A stretch of DNA of 33,781 nt from a bacterium (GTDB lineage: Bacteria; CLD3), in the NCBI GenBank assembly GCA_020850775.1, contig JADZEA010000015.1:1-33781 (forward strand), read 5' to 3'. Below the pieces are notes generated by a model. The model worked only from the letters and a program-made list of their open reading frames with translations, made no database searches and was not told where the DNA came from. The position numbers were made by a program, and so were the translations under genes. Each line of letters starts with the position of its first letter. Positions within the stretch are counted from its first letter, which is position 1. Positions 8,606 through 16,841 of this stretch are shown in pieces.

Positions 8606-9001
8606 ATGGACAATCAAAAATTAATTTCTAAAGCAGTTGAAGCAAGGAAAAAGGCTTTTGCGCCTTACTCAAAATTTCAGGTCGGAGCGGCAATCCTGAC
8701 AGAAACGGGAGAAATTTTTACAGGTTCAAACGTTGAGTGTTCATCTTACGGTTTGACGGTTTGTGCTGAACGTGTGGCACTGACAAAAGCAGTTTCAGAA
8801 GGTTTTACAAAGTTTACAAAAATCGCAGTTGTTGCGGATACCAAAAAACCTTGTTCACCTTGCGGAGCTTGTCGCCAGTTTTTGAATGATTTTGGCGGAG
8901 ACCTTGAAGTGATAATGGTTAACCTGAAATCAGACGCAAAAGTTAAGAAAATTTCGGAACTTTTACCTGATGCTTTTGAGGATAAAGATTTATCAAGATG
9001 A
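8606..9001 (+). CDS. cdd: cytidine deaminase
   Basis: Deaminates cytidine and deoxycytidine to uridine and deoxyuridine in pyrimidine salvage. The 131-residue protein is a homotetramer-type Cdd. The zinc site is complete: C53 with catalytic E55 (TVCAERVAL), and C86 and C89 (PCGACRQF). GSNVECSSYGL at 40-50 carries nucleoside-binding residues. Its stop overlaps the udk start by 4 nt (ATGA). It heads a run of cdd, udk, tdk, a hypothetical gene and nupC, so imported cytidine can be deaminated and then phosphorylated by the next gene's product. Confidence 0.95.
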   Translation: MDNQKLISKAVEARKKAFAPYSKFQVGAAILTETGEIFTGSNVECSSYGLTVCAERVALTKAVSEGFTKFTKIAVVADTKKPCSPCGACRQFLNDFGGDLEVIMVNLKSDAKVKKISELLPDAFEDKDLSR

Positions 9002-9627
9002 AAAAATGTATTTTAATTGGAATTGCAGGAGGAACAGGTTCAGGAAAAACCTTGGTTGCAAGAAACATTGTCAAAAAACTTGGCAGGAAAGAAGTTGTTG
9101 TTGTTGAGCAGGATTGGTACTACAAAGACCTTTCAGAAATTCCTTTGGACACAAGAAACGGGAAGAATTTTGACCACCCAAACTCAATTGATTTTGAGCT
9201 TCTTTACGAACAGGTTCTAAAACTTGTCAACGGAGAAGAAGTTGAAGCTCCGGTTTATGATTTTAAAACTCACTCAAGAAGCACAAAAACACAAAGGATT
9301 TCGGGGCATCGGATTATTATTTTAGAGGGAATTTTAGCACTTCTTGACAAACGTTTCAGGGATTTGATGGACATAAAACTTTATGTTGACACTGATTTGG
9401 ATATTCGTTTTATTCGCAGGTTAAAAAGAGACATTGAAGAACGTGGCAGAAGTGCTTTTTCAGTGATTGAACAGTACGAAACTACAGTCAGACCAATGCA
9501 CGAGCAGTTTGTTGAGCCGACAAAACGTTTTGCAGACGTAATAATTCCTGAAGGTGGTGAAAATCACGTTGCAATTGATTTGATAAAAACGAAAATCCAG
9601 TCACTTTTAGAAGAAGGAAAAAATTAA
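8998..9627 (+). CDS. udk: uridine kinase
   Basis: Phosphorylates uridine and cytidine to UMP and CMP. The 209-residue protein begins with the P-loop GGTGSGKT (residues 10-17) of the uridine kinase/phosphoribulokinase family. [11 protein letters not shown] and [10 protein letters not shown] follow, which carry the nucleoside-binding acidic and aromatic residues. The [16 protein letters not shown] segment forms the lid arginines. The ATG overlaps the cdd stop and the stop codon shares one base with the tdk start, so translation of the three genes is likely coupled. Confidence 0.95.
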   Translation: MKKCILIGIAGGTGSGKTLVARNIVKKLGRKEVVVVEQDWYYKDLSEIPLDTRNGKNFDHPNSIDFELLYEQVLKLVNGEEVEAPVYDFKTHSRSTKTQRISGHRIIILEGILALLDKRFRDLMDIKLYVDTDLDIRFIRRLKRDIEERGRSAFSVIEQYETTVRPMHEQFVEPTKRFADVIIPEGGENHVAIDLIKTKIQSLLEEGKN

Positions 9628-10181
9628 TGAACGTAATTCAAGCTCAGGGTGTTGGTTGGATTGAGGTCGTTTGTGGTTGTATGTTTAGTGGAAAAACTGA
9701 GGAACTAATCCGAAGAATCAGGCGTGCAGAAATTGCAAAACAAAAGACAATAATTTTCAAGCCACAAATTGACAATCGTTACTCTGAAAGTGAAGTTGTT
9801 TCCCACAGCCAACAAAAAATTCAATCAATCAACGTGAAAAATGCTCAGGAAGTACTTGAACAGGCAAAAAATGCTGAAGTGATTGGAATTGACGAAGCAC
9901 AGTTTTTGGGAACTGAAATCGTAGAAGTTTGCAACATTCTTGCGAATCAGGGAAAAAGAGTGATTGTTGCAGGACTTGACAAGGATTATTTAGGAGTTCC
10001 GTTTGAACCTGTTCCGCAGCTTTTGGCGATTGCCGAATACATTACAAAAACATTGGCAATTTGTACTGTTTGTGGAAATCCGGCAAGTTTTACTCAAAGG
10101 CTCATTGACTCACAGAAAAGAGTGCTTGTTGGCGCCGAAAATCTTTACGAAGCAAGATGTAGAAAATGTTTTAGACCTTAA
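9627..10181 (+). CDS. tdk: thymidine kinase (TK1 type)
   Basis: Phosphorylates thymidine and deoxyuridine. The 184 residues match the TK1-like family. The P-loop is GCMFSGKT at 17-24. The DEAQF motif at 89-93 holds the catalytic Glu90. A four-cysteine zinc site is formed by C146, C149, C178 and C181 (CTVCG and CRKC). The ATG at 9627 overlaps the last base of the udk stop. With cdd and udk upstream and a concentrative nucleoside transporter downstream, this is a compact pyrimidine-nucleoside salvage locus. Confidence 0.95.
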   Translation: MNVIQAQGVGWIEVVCGCMFSGKTEELIRRIRRAEIAKQKTIIFKPQIDNRYSESEVVSHSQQKIQSINVKNAQEVLEQAKNAEVIGIDEAQFLGTEIVEVCNILANQGKRVIVAGLDKDYLGVPFEPVPQLLAIAEYITKTLAICTVCGNPASFTQRLIDSQKRVLVGAENLYEARCRKCFRP

Positions 10182-10209
10182 TTTAATTTTTTTAGGAGTT
10201 TAGGCTTGT

Positions 10210-10458
10210 ATGGAAGAATCATTTAATTTTGATTTAATTATTGAAAATTTTTGTGATACCTTAAAGGACGAGTTCCCTGAAATTATCATTGAACCAACTT
10301 TTGAAAACGAAAGTGGCGAAGATGTTGTGATTGATATTTATGCACCTTCAGATTTGATAGACACAGTGGAGTTCAGAGCAAGTGAATTAGTTGATGAAAT
10401 TGAGGCTTCTTACGACATTAGTTTATCTGTAGAATGCCACAACATTGACGAGTTTTAG
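10210..10458 (+). CDS. small, very acidic hypothetical protein
   Basis: I do not recognise this gene. It encodes 82 residues, of which 25 are Asp or Glu and only two are Lys or Arg (K19, R56), so it is strongly anionic. Predicted structure is mixed: helical acidic stretches at about 8-22 and 56-66, with beta-like segments IIIEPTF and VVIDIYA between them. There is no signal peptide or membrane segment, and the two Cys (C15, C76) form no motif. AGGAG lies 11 nt before the ATG. It sits between tdk and nupC, 28 nt after tdk, and is probably co-transcribed with the salvage genes. A regulatory or partner role there is possible but unproven. Confidence 0.75.
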   Translation: MEESFNFDLIIENFCDTLKDEFPEIIIEPTFENESGEDVVIDIYAPSDLIDTVEFRASELVDEIEASYDISLSVECHNIDEF

Positions 10459-10462
10459 TTAA

Positions 10463-10485
10463 TTTCAAAAAAAAATTTTTTGAAA
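10463..10485 (+). other. AT-only hairpin between the acidic gene and nupC
   Basis: A 10-bp perfect inverted repeat (TTTCAAAAAA, loop AAA, TTTTTTGAAA) lies 5 nt after a stop codon and is followed by a run of eight T at 10493-10500. The arrangement resembles an intrinsic terminator or attenuator, but the stem has a single G-C pair and would be weak. It may reduce read-through into nupC or simply reflect the base composition. Confidence 0.35.
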
Positions 10486-10516
10486 ATCTTAATTTTTTTT
10501 ATTTGGGAATTTTCTT

Positions 10517-11833
10517 ATGGAAAAATTTCAGGGACTTTTAGGAGTTTTAGCTTTTATTGGAATTGGCTACGCAATGTCCAACAATCGCAAAGCAATTCAT
10601 TGGCAAACAATTGGAGCAGGAATTTTAACGCAAATTATTTTTGCTTTGTTTGTCTTGAAAACACCTTACGGACAATCTGTTTTTGGAGCAATTGCAACTG
10701 GAGTTACAAAACTTTTAGATTTTTCAAAAGAAGGTGCAAACTTTGTTTTTGGCAGTCTTGCAACAGGAAGCCTTAGTGTCGGTGATTTATCTAAAAAGGC
10801 TGTTGAAGAGCAAAGCGTCGTAAACCTGATTAGCAGTAACTTAAATTTAGGGTTCATTTTTGCCTTTCAAATCTTACCAACAATTATTTTTGTCTCTGCT
10901 TTTATGTCTGTGCTTTACCACCTGAACATTATGCAAGTTTTAGTAAAATTAATGGCTTGGGTGATGCGAAAAATTATGAAACTTAGCGGACCGGAAAGTT
11001 TGTCTGTTGCTGCTAACACTTTCGTCGGACAAACCGAAGCTCCTTTAATCATTAAACCTTACGTTGGAAAAATGACGACTTCAGAATTAATGACACTGAT
11101 GGTTGGTGGTTTTGCAACGATTGCCGGTGGAGTTTTAGCTGCTTACATTGGTTTTCTTGGCGGCGACGACCCAATCAAACGAGTTGAATTTGCAAAACAC
11201 TTAATTGCCGCAAGTGTGATGTCTGCTCCTGCTGCAATTGTGATGGCAAAATTAATGATTCCTGAAACTGAAGATTACGACCCAAAAGAAAGACTTTACT
11301 TTGAAAAAAATACTACCAACGTGATTGACGCAGCAGCAAGCGGCGCCGCTGATGGATTGACTTTAGCCTTAAACGTTGCAGGAATGTTAATGGCTTTTAT
11401 TGCACTTGTGGCATTTGTGAACGCTCCTTTGGGCTGGATTGGTTCGTTTGTTGGTGTTCCTGACCTTAATCTTACAAAAGTTCTTGGAATTCCGTTTTCA
11501 GTTTTTGCCTGGTTGATGGGAATTCCTTTTGGAAAAGAGTGTATTGATTTTGGCTCGCTTCTCGGAACAAAAGTCGCCGTGAACGAATTTTTAGCCTACT
11601 TAAATCTTGGTGGAATGGCTAAAGATGGATTGCTTTCTTTCCGAAGCGAACTAATCGCAACTTACGCATTGTGTGGTTTTGCAAACTTCTCTTCAATTGC
11701 AATCCAAATCGGCGGAATTGGTGGAATTGCTCCGCACAGAAAACACGACCTCGCAAAAATCGGTTTGAAAGCAATGATTGGTGGAGCTTTTGCTTCCTGG
11801 ATGACTGCTTCAATCGCCGGGATAATCATTTAA
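10517..11833 (+). CDS. nupC: concentrative nucleoside transporter (CNT/NupC family)
   Basis: Cation-coupled nucleoside importer of the inner membrane. The protein has 438 residues and multiple hydrophobic helices. Family features are the N-terminal gate and core: AANTFVGQTEAPLIIKPYV around 167-185, the ELMTLMVGGFATIAGGVLAAY segment just after it, and FANFSSIAIQIGG near 392-404. The Gln-Thr-Glu and the Ser-containing segments correspond to nucleoside-binding positions in the family. It has a GGGA ribosome binding site 9 nt before the ATG. Being last in the cdd-udk-tdk run, it plausibly supplies the substrates for those kinases and the deaminase. Confidence 0.92.
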   Translation: MEKFQGLLGVLAFIGIGYAMSNNRKAIHWQTIGAGILTQIIFALFVLKTPYGQSVFGAIATGVTKLLDFSKEGANFVFGSLATGSLSVGDLSKKAVEEQSVVNLISSNLNLGFIFAFQILPTIIFVSAFMSVLYHLNIMQVLVKLMAWVMRKIMKLSGPESLSVAANTFVGQTEAPLIIKPYVGKMTTSELMTLMVGGFATIAGGVLAAYIGFLGGDDPIKRVEFAKHLIAASVMSAPAAIVMAKLMIPETEDYDPKERLYFEKNTTNVIDAAASGAADGLTLALNVAGMLMAFIALVAFVNAPLGWIGSFVGVPDLNLTKVLGIPFSVFAWLMGIPFGKECIDFGSLLGTKVAVNEFLAYLNLGGMAKDGLLSFRSELIATYALCGFANFSSIAIQIGGIGGIAPHRKHDLAKIGLKAMIGGAFASWMTASIAGIII

Positions 11834-11845
11834 TTTGGAAAAATT

Positions 11846-12685
11846 ATGGATTGGTTTAAAAGAAAACAAGAAGGAATTTTTACAACTACTAAGTCTGCAA
11901 TGCCTGACGGTTTGTGGCAAAAATGCGAAAATTGTGGCGAAGTGATTTTTGCTAAAGCAATAGAAAATAGTTTGGCTACTTGTGAAAAATGTAATTTTCA
12001 TTTTAGAACTGACGCAAAAGGCTACATTAATTTTTGGCTTGATGAAAATTCATTTGAAGAATTTAACCAAAACCTTAAATCAACAGACCATTTAGGTTTT
12101 GTCGATGCAAAAGGTTCTTACAAAACCAAACTTACCGAAACAATAAAAAAATCTGGTGTGAACGAAGCAGTACGAACCGGAAAAGGCAAAATTTCAAGTA
12201 GAGAAGTAATTTTTGTAGCAATGGATTTTAATTTTATGGCCGCAAGTATGGGTTCGGTTGTTGGAGAAAAAATATCAAGAGCAATTGACGAAGCAACAAA
12301 ACTAAAAATACCTTTAATCGTTGTTTGTGCTTCTGGTGGAGCAAGAATGCACGAAGGAGCTTTGTCTTTGATGCAAATGGCTAAAACAAGCGCAAAACTC
12401 GCAAGGTTTTCACAAAAAGGCGGATTTTACATCGCAATTCTCACAAACCCTACAACCGGCGGAGTTTCAGCAAGTTTTGCAATGCTTGGCGACATAATTT
12501 TAGCAGAACCAAAGGCTTTGATTGGCTTTGCCGGACCAAGAGTGATAAAACAAACAATTGGAAAAGATTTACCTGATGGTTTTCAAACTTCGGAATTTTT
12601 GCTTGAACACGGATTTGTGGATAGAATTGTTCACCGTAAAGAAATGAAAAATGAAATCAAAACTTTGATTGAACTTTTAACTTGA
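11846..12685 (+). CDS. accD: acetyl-CoA carboxylase carboxyltransferase subunit beta
   Basis: Beta subunit of the carboxyltransferase that makes malonyl-CoA for fatty-acid synthesis. The 279 residues are typical. The N-terminal zinc ribbon is C27, C30, C46 and C49 (KCENCG and TCEKCN). The crotonase-like core includes ASGGARMHEG, TNPTTGGVSASFA and AEPKALIGFAGPRV, all highly conserved AccD segments. It starts 12 nt after nupC. No accA, accB or accC is present in this window. Confidence 0.95.
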   Translation: MDWFKRKQEGIFTTTKSAMPDGLWQKCENCGEVIFAKAIENSLATCEKCNFHFRTDAKGYINFWLDENSFEEFNQNLKSTDHLGFVDAKGSYKTKLTETIKKSGVNEAVRTGKGKISSREVIFVAMDFNFMAASMGSVVGEKISRAIDEATKLKIPLIVVCASGGARMHEGALSLMQMAKTSAKLARFSQKGGFYIAILTNPTTGGVSASFAMLGDIILAEPKALIGFAGPRVIKQTIGKDLPDGFQTSEFLLEHGFVDRIVHRKEMKNEIKTLIELLT

Positions 12686-12757
12686 TTTTTTGTGGAAGCA
12701 AAATTAACTTCAAAACGTAATTACAAAAGTAAAACTAATTTTGAGGGAGGTGGTGTA

Positions 12758-12883
12758 GTGAAAAAAATTATTCTTTCTGCTATTTTATTTTTAGCAATTG
12801 GAATTGGAGTTTACGCAACATCGCTTGGAAACAAGACCGTTTGCGATTCTTCAAGTTGTCCAATTACGAAATGTCTAAAGTAA
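12758..12883 (+). CDS. 41-residue exported or membrane peptide with CX4CX4C
   Basis: I do not recognise a family. The GTG at 12758 has GGGAGG 7 nt upstream, a far better start than the GTG at 12692 of the same frame. The peptide starts VKKIIL, has one hydrophobic segment (about 4-20) that could be a signal peptide ending at VYA or a membrane anchor, and a short tail with three cysteines spaced CX4CX4C near the end. It follows accD by 72 nt and precedes a terminator. It might bind a metal, form a disulfide or be secreted; none of these can be shown from sequence. Confidence 0.6.
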   Translation: MKKIILSAILFLAIGIGVYATSLGNKTVCDSSSCPITKCLK

Positions 12884-12910
12884 AAAAAACAGAAAGCCAG
12901 ACTTGTAAAG

Positions 12911-12938
12911 AGCCTTTTAGCCTGAAAACTAAAAGGCT
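12911..12938 (+). terminator. intrinsic terminator between convergent genes
   Basis: A 10-bp perfect inverted repeat (AGCCTTTTAG at 12911-12920, CTAAAAGGCT at 12929-12938) with an 8-nt loop is followed on the plus strand by the T-rich TCTTTGTTTTT. It ends the lgt-to-peptide block. ybaB converges from the other side and stops 10 nt away; the minus-strand T-tract is poorer, so bidirectional use is possible but less certain. Confidence 0.8.
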
Positions 12939-12947
12939 TCTTTGTTT

Positions 12948-13283
12948 TTAGAAAGGAAGTTTGAAACCTGCTCCACCAAGCCCAAGATTTCCCGCAATTT
13001 TTGAAACATTGTCATTACTTTTTTCTGAAGCCTTTGAAATTGCTGAATTTACAGCTGTCAAAACAAGGTCTTCAAGCAATTCAACATCGCCTGCTTCAAG
13101 AACTTCCTGGTCAATTTTGATTGATAAAATTTCTTGCTTTCCGTTTGCCTTAACTTTTACCATTCCTCCACCTGAAATTCCTTCAACAATCACGTCTGCA
13201 AGTTTTTCCTGTGCTTTGAGCATTTCTTCCTGCATTTTTTGTGCTTGTTTCAAGATTTGATTAAAATTTGGTGGGTTTGTCAT
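12948..13283 (-). CDS. ybaB: YbaB/EbfC-family nucleoid-associated protein
   Basis: Small DNA-binding protein of 111 residues. It has the family pattern: a long N-terminal helix (QILKQAQKMQEEMLKAQEKL), a central VEGISGGGMVKVKANGKQEI beta-meander segment, and a C-terminal helix with VLTAVNSAISKASEKS. The family binds DNA as a dimer and is commonly encoded next to dnaX, as here: it lies 14 nt downstream of dnaX in the same direction. recR, often the third member of the group, is absent. The ATG has AAAGGAG upstream. Confidence 0.93.
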   Translation of the reverse strand: MTNPPNFNQILKQAQKMQEEMLKAQEKLADVIVEGISGGGMVKVKANGKQEILSIKIDQEVLEAGDVELLEDLVLTAVNSAISKASEKSNDNVSKIAGNLGLGGAGFKLPF

Positions 13284-13297
13284 TTTTTCTCCTTTTG

Positions 13298-14905
13298 TTA
13301 AAGTTTTTCAAGTTTTCCGCCAAAAAGGTTCAGCGCTTCTTCAATAATTGGGTCAGTTAGTTTTTTGGTATCATTTTCAGAAGTTTTTTGGGGTTCAGTA
13401 ACAGCTTCTTCAACGTAAGTAAGTTTTAACCGCAAATTTTTCCCTGAAAGTTCACACAAAAAGTCTTCAATATTTTTTTTGTTTGTTTCAAACTGTTTTT
13501 TAATAAAATCACTTCTCAGGAAAATGCGCAACGTAAAAATTTGTTCTTTAAAACTCTCAAGTTCTGATTTTTGAAATTCTTGTGCTAAAATTTGAATTTC
13601 CTCACTCACTTTTTTCTTTAGCTGTTCAAGTAAATTTTCATCTTCAAAAACAATCTCTTCAGGTTTTGAAGTTTCTTTTTCGCCAGCAGGTTCGTGGTTT
13701 TCTGTTTTTACTAAAAGATTTTCATTAGGTGCAAAGGAACTGATTGAAGATTTTGGCAAATTTTCAAAATTTTTTTTTAGGTCTTGAATTCGTGAAATTA
13801 AAGCTTCAATTTCAATTCCTTTATCCATTTTTACCATTTGAACGAGTGAATTTTCAACAAAAAATCTTTGTTGTTCTGCGTGCCGAACTCCGCTTTCAAG
13901 CAAAGTCGTTTTGTCAAAAAGCCTCACAAGGTCTTTAGTAGTGAATGCCTGAGCTTCTTCAAGGTATTTTTTTCTGTAAAATTCTGAAAGCGGAACTAAG
14001 TTCGCATTCCCTAAAGAGCTGCAAACAAGCAGGTTTCTGAAGTGTTCGGTCAAGCCTTTTGCAAACTCAACGAGGTCAAAACCGCCGTTAGAAATTTTTT
14101 CAAGTGTTTTAAAAACAACGCCAATTTCTTTGCTTTTGATTGCGTAAGTGATTTCAAAAAAAGTATCCTCACTGAAAGCACCAATCGCAAGCTGTGCTTC
14201 CTCAAGTTTTACATTGTTTCCGCAGAACGCAACAACCTGGTCAAAAGTCGTTTGTGCGTCCCGCATTCCGCCGTTTGCTGTTTTTGCAATCAGGTGGAGT
14301 GAGCCTTCGTCAATTTTAATTCCTTCTTCTGTTGAGATAAAACGCAGTCTTTCAATAATTTCCTCAATTGGAATTGATTTAAAATCATAACGTTGGCAAC
14401 GTGAGAGGACAGTTGGCAAAAGTTTGTGAGGCTCGGTTGTCGCAAAAATAAAAATCAGGTGCGAAGGAGGTTCTTCAAGTGTTTTTAGCAAAGCATTAAA
14501 AGCAGGTTTGCTAAGCATGTGAATTTCATCAATAATGTAAACTTTGTACTTTGAAGTAAGCGGCGGAAATTTTACACTTTCACGAAGCTCACGAACATCG
14601 TCAACGCTGTTGTTTGAAGCTCCGTCAATTTCAAAAATATCCATTCCACGTCCTGAAAATGAATTTTCACAACTTACGCACTTGTTACAAGGGTTTCCGT
14701 CGTTACGGTTTTCACAATTTACAGCTTTGGCTAAAATTCTTGCGGCAGTAGTTTTTCCAACTCCTCTCGGTCCTGAAAAAAGGTAAGCCTGAGCAATTCT
14801 GTTCGTTTCAAGTGCTTTTTTTAGTGTCGTTGTGATACTTTCCTGAGCTACAACGTCATCAAAAATTTGTGGTCGCCACTTTCGTGCAGTAACAAGGTAA
14901 GACAT
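13298..14905 (-). CDS. dnaX: DNA polymerase III subunit gamma/tau
   Basis: Clamp-loader ATPase of 535 residues. The Walker A is GPRGVGKT at 45-52, the zinc-binding cysteines are C64, C73, C76 and C79, and the Walker B is DEIH at 126-129 (IIDEIHMLSKPAFN). FATTEPHKLLPTVLSRCQ carries the sensor 1 and SRC motif. The AAA+ and collar domains occupy about residues 1-370; the rest is a charged, Pro-poor tail typical of tau. A run of nine A lies at codons 376-379 exactly at that boundary (separate entry). ybaB follows. The upstream gap to the divergent TPR gene is 145 nt. Confidence 0.95.
   Translation of the reverse strand: MSYLVTARKWRPQIFDDVVAQESITTTLKKALETNRIAQAYLFSGPRGVGKTTAARILAKAVNCENRNDGNPCNKCVSCENSFSGRGMDIFEIDGASNNSVDDVRELRESVKFPPLTSKYKVYIIDEIHMLSKPAFNALLKTLEEPPSHLIFIFATTEPHKLLPTVLSRCQRYDFKSIPIEEIIERLRFISTEEGIKIDEGSLHLIAKTANGGMRDAQTTFDQVVAFCGNNVKLEEAQLAIGAFSEDTFFEITYAIKSKEIGVVFKTLEKISNGGFDLVEFAKGLTEHFRNLLVCSSLGNANLVPLSEFYRKKYLEEAQAFTTKDLVRLFDKTTLLESGVRHAEQQRFFVENSLVQMVKMDKGIEIEALISRIQDLKKNFENLPKSSISSFAPNENLLVKTENHEPAGEKETSKPEEIVFEDENLLEQLKKKVSEEIQILAQEFQKSELESFKEQIFTLRIFLRSDFIKKQFETNKKNIEDFLCELSGKNLRLKLTYVEEAVTEPQKTSENDTKKLTDPIIEEALNLFGGKLEKL
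13770..13778 (-). other. A9 run in dnaX, candidate slippage site
   Basis: On the coding strand the sequence CTA AAA AAA AAT TTT GAA encodes L376 K K N F E and contains nine consecutive A. If one A is added by transcriptional slippage, or if the ribosome shifts to -1, the reading becomes AAA TTT TGA. That ends the protein at residue 380 and yields a gamma-like form without the tau tail. Thermus dnaX is known to use an A9 run this way. No upstream Shine-Dalgarno-like stimulator or strong downstream hairpin is evident, so transcriptional slippage would be the more likely route. Confidence 0.45.
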
Positions 14906-14985
14906 TTTTCCTCTAACAAAATTTACTTTTAAGGTAAGGAATTTTGCTTTAAAATTAAAATTGAAAAGTAATTAGTTTCACTCTA

Positions 14986-15012
14986 AAAAAATCTCCTTTC
15001 CTGAGGTTTTTT
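14986..15012 (+). other. terminator-like hairpin in the TPR gene leader
   Basis: AAAAAATCTC (14986-14995) pairs with GAGGTTTTTT (15003-15012) around a 7-nt loop, with one G-U pair, and ends in six T. No plus-strand gene ends upstream, so if real it would act in the leader of the TPR gene. A possible promoter (TTGAAA at 14961, 17 nt, TAAAAA at 14984) would overlap it, which weakens the case. The remainder of the 145-nt dnaX/TPR gap shows nothing else clear. Confidence 0.25.
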
Positions 15013-15050
15013 CTGCTTAACTTTAAACAAAAAAATGGAGAACTTTAGCA

Positions 15051-15800
15051 ATGAAAAAATTTAAACTTACTTTATTAATTTTGGTGTTTGCGGGCTTGTG
15101 TTTTGCAAGTGATGAAATGCTTACTACTGCACAAGATTTTTACTTAAAAGGTAATTACCCAAAAGCAATTGAAATTTACGAAACAATCCTTAAAACTGAA
15201 CCAAACAATTACACGGCACTTTGGAAACTTTCACAAGTTCAGGCGGATTTTGGCGAGTTTGCCACAAGCGAAACCGAAAAAGAAAAACTCTACGCAAAAT
15301 CCGTTTCCAACGCTAAAAAATCTACCGAAGTTAACCCGAAAGGCGACGAAGGTTTTACTTACCTTGCGATTGCAAACGGAAGGTTAGGGCTTTTCAAAGG
15401 TGGTGAAGAAAAAATCAAACTTTCAAAATACGTGAAAATTTACAGTGAAAAAGCACTTGAAATCAATCCTGACAACGATTTTGCTTTGCACGTTTTGGCT
15501 CGTTGGAACAGAGAAGTTGCCAACCTTAGTTGGGTAAAAAAAATGGCTGTAAAAGTGATTTACGGCGGACTTCCTGAGGCAAGCAATGAAAAGGCAATTG
15601 AACTTTTCCAAAAAGCCATCAAAATTAATCCAAACTACAACAATCATCACATTGAATTAGGTAAAACTTACGAAGAACTTGGCAGGAAAAAAGATGCGAT
15701 TAAAGAGTACGAAAAAGCCATTTCACTAACCTCACAAAGCGAAAAAGAAAAAAAATACCACAAACGTGCAGTAGAATTTCTGAAAGAAATTAAGAACTAA
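15051..15800 (+). CDS. periplasmic TPR-repeat protein
   Basis: The 249-residue protein has a signal peptide (MKKFK, hydrophobic core, CFA cleavage site after residue 19) and tetratricopeptide repeats in the mature part. The clearest are AQDFYLKGNYPKAIEIYETI at about 27-46 and AIELFQKAIKINPNYNNHHI near 181-200, the latter continuing into LGKTYEELGRKKDAIKEYEK at about 203-222. The repeats end in the typical helix-helix Pro-Asn linkers. Such proteins usually serve as protein-binding scaffolds; the partner here is unknown. The ATG has TGGAGAA upstream. It is followed after 11 nt by the M14-type peptidase gene, with which it is probably co-transcribed. Confidence 0.85.
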   Translation: MKKFKLTLLILVFAGLCFASDEMLTTAQDFYLKGNYPKAIEIYETILKTEPNNYTALWKLSQVQADFGEFATSETEKEKLYAKSVSNAKKSTEVNPKGDEGFTYLAIANGRLGLFKGGEEKIKLSKYVKIYSEKALEINPDNDFALHVLARWNREVANLSWVKKMAVKVIYGGLPEASNEKAIELFQKAIKINPNYNNHHIELGKTYEELGRKKDAIKEYEKAISLTSQSEKEKKYHKRAVEFLKEIKN

Positions 15801-15811
15801 GCAAAACTGAA

Positions 15812-16813
15812 ATGAGTATTTTCAAGTCCTTGGCAAATTTTTACTCACTTGTTTTTGGCGAAAAAAGAAAAGTTTACAAAGAACTTTTTTCAGAAGGAAA
15901 TTACAGAACTTTTGAAAAAATCCGTGAAGTTTGCCAGAAACTTAGAAACTCACAGTTCTTTGTTCCGGAAGGAAAATCAGTTTTTGGTAAAGAGATTTTT
16001 GGTGTAAAAACAGGAGATTTTGCTTCTGAAAACAAGTTTTTAGTTACAGGATTAATCCACGGAAACGAGTTTGTTTCGGGGGAAGTTTGCCTGAAACTCG
16101 CAGAAAAATTCGCCGAAAATTATCAAAATCAAAACTTTCAAGTTTATTTTTTACCAGTTCTAAACCCTGATTCTTTCGTGGAAAACTCGCAGAAAATCAT
16201 TTCAGGAAAGATTTTTGGCAGAAAAAAACGCTCAAATTCTAATGGAGTTGACCTGAACAGAAATTTTCCGCCAACACGTAAGGAGAGCAAAGCACGAACT
16301 TTTACGACAAAGATTAGTCCTGAATTTGCAGGAAAATTCCCACTTTCAGAGCCAGAAACGAAGATTTTAGCAGATTTTTGCGAAAAGGAAAATTTTAAAG
16401 CAGTTGTAAATTTGCACAGTTTTTCAAACGTTTTGCTTTTTCCAGGTTTTTATGAACCAAACAATTCAAAAATTAGTGAATTTGCAAACGAACTTACTAA
16501 AGCCTTTCCCAATGAGCCTTACAAAGCAGTTCAGGGAGCAATTTTTTGGCGGGAAACAAAGCTGAAGCGTTTGATTTTGCAGGTTTTAAGAGGCACGACA
16601 AAGATTTGCGGAACTTTTGACGATTGGCTTTACGAGAAAAAAATTCCTTCCCTGCTTTTTGAAATTTCTGCTCCTGAAAACGTTTACGAGCATATTTTTG
16701 AGTTTTTCTTTTGCGACGTTGCACTGTTCAATCCTGAACCTGAAAAATTGGATTTTCACACGGAAAATGTTTACAAACCAATTTTCACTTTTTTTGAGAA
16801 GTTTTCAGAGTAA
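15812..16813 (+). CDS. M14-type zinc carboxypeptidase/deacylase-like protein
   Basis: Predicted metallo-hydrolase of the M14 superfamily (333 residues). The zinc ligands are H83 and E86 in HGNE (LIHGNEF) and H202 in NLHSF. NGVDLNRNFP at 144-153 contains the substrate-carboxylate-binding N149-R150 pair. E284 in LLFEIS is at the position of the catalytic glutamate. No signal peptide is seen, which argues for a cytoplasmic role such as trimming peptides or acyl-amino acids. The set of residues also fits the succinylglutamate desuccinylase/aspartoacylase branch, so the exact substrate is open. The start has only a weak ribosome binding site, 11 nt after the TPR gene; coupling is likely. Confidence 0.8.
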   Translation: MSIFKSLANFYSLVFGEKRKVYKELFSEGNYRTFEKIREVCQKLRNSQFFVPEGKSVFGKEIFGVKTGDFASENKFLVTGLIHGNEFVSGEVCLKLAEKFAENYQNQNFQVYFLPVLNPDSFVENSQKIISGKIFGRKKRSNSNGVDLNRNFPPTRKESKARTFTTKISPEFAGKFPLSEPETKILADFCEKENFKAVVNLHSFSNVLLFPGFYEPNNSKISEFANELTKAFPNEPYKAVQGAIFWRETKLKRLILQVLRGTTKICGTFDDWLYEKKIPSLLFEISAPENVYEHIFEFFFCDVALFNPEPEKLDFHTENVYKPIFTFFEKFSE

Positions 16814-16841
16814 AAACGAAGCAATCATTAAAAAAAGTCAG

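Noticed and set aside
12961-13260. 99-codon open frame on the plus strand
   Set aside because: Antisense to ybaB; the Ser/Phe-rich translation mirrors the Glu/Lys-rich codons of the real gene.
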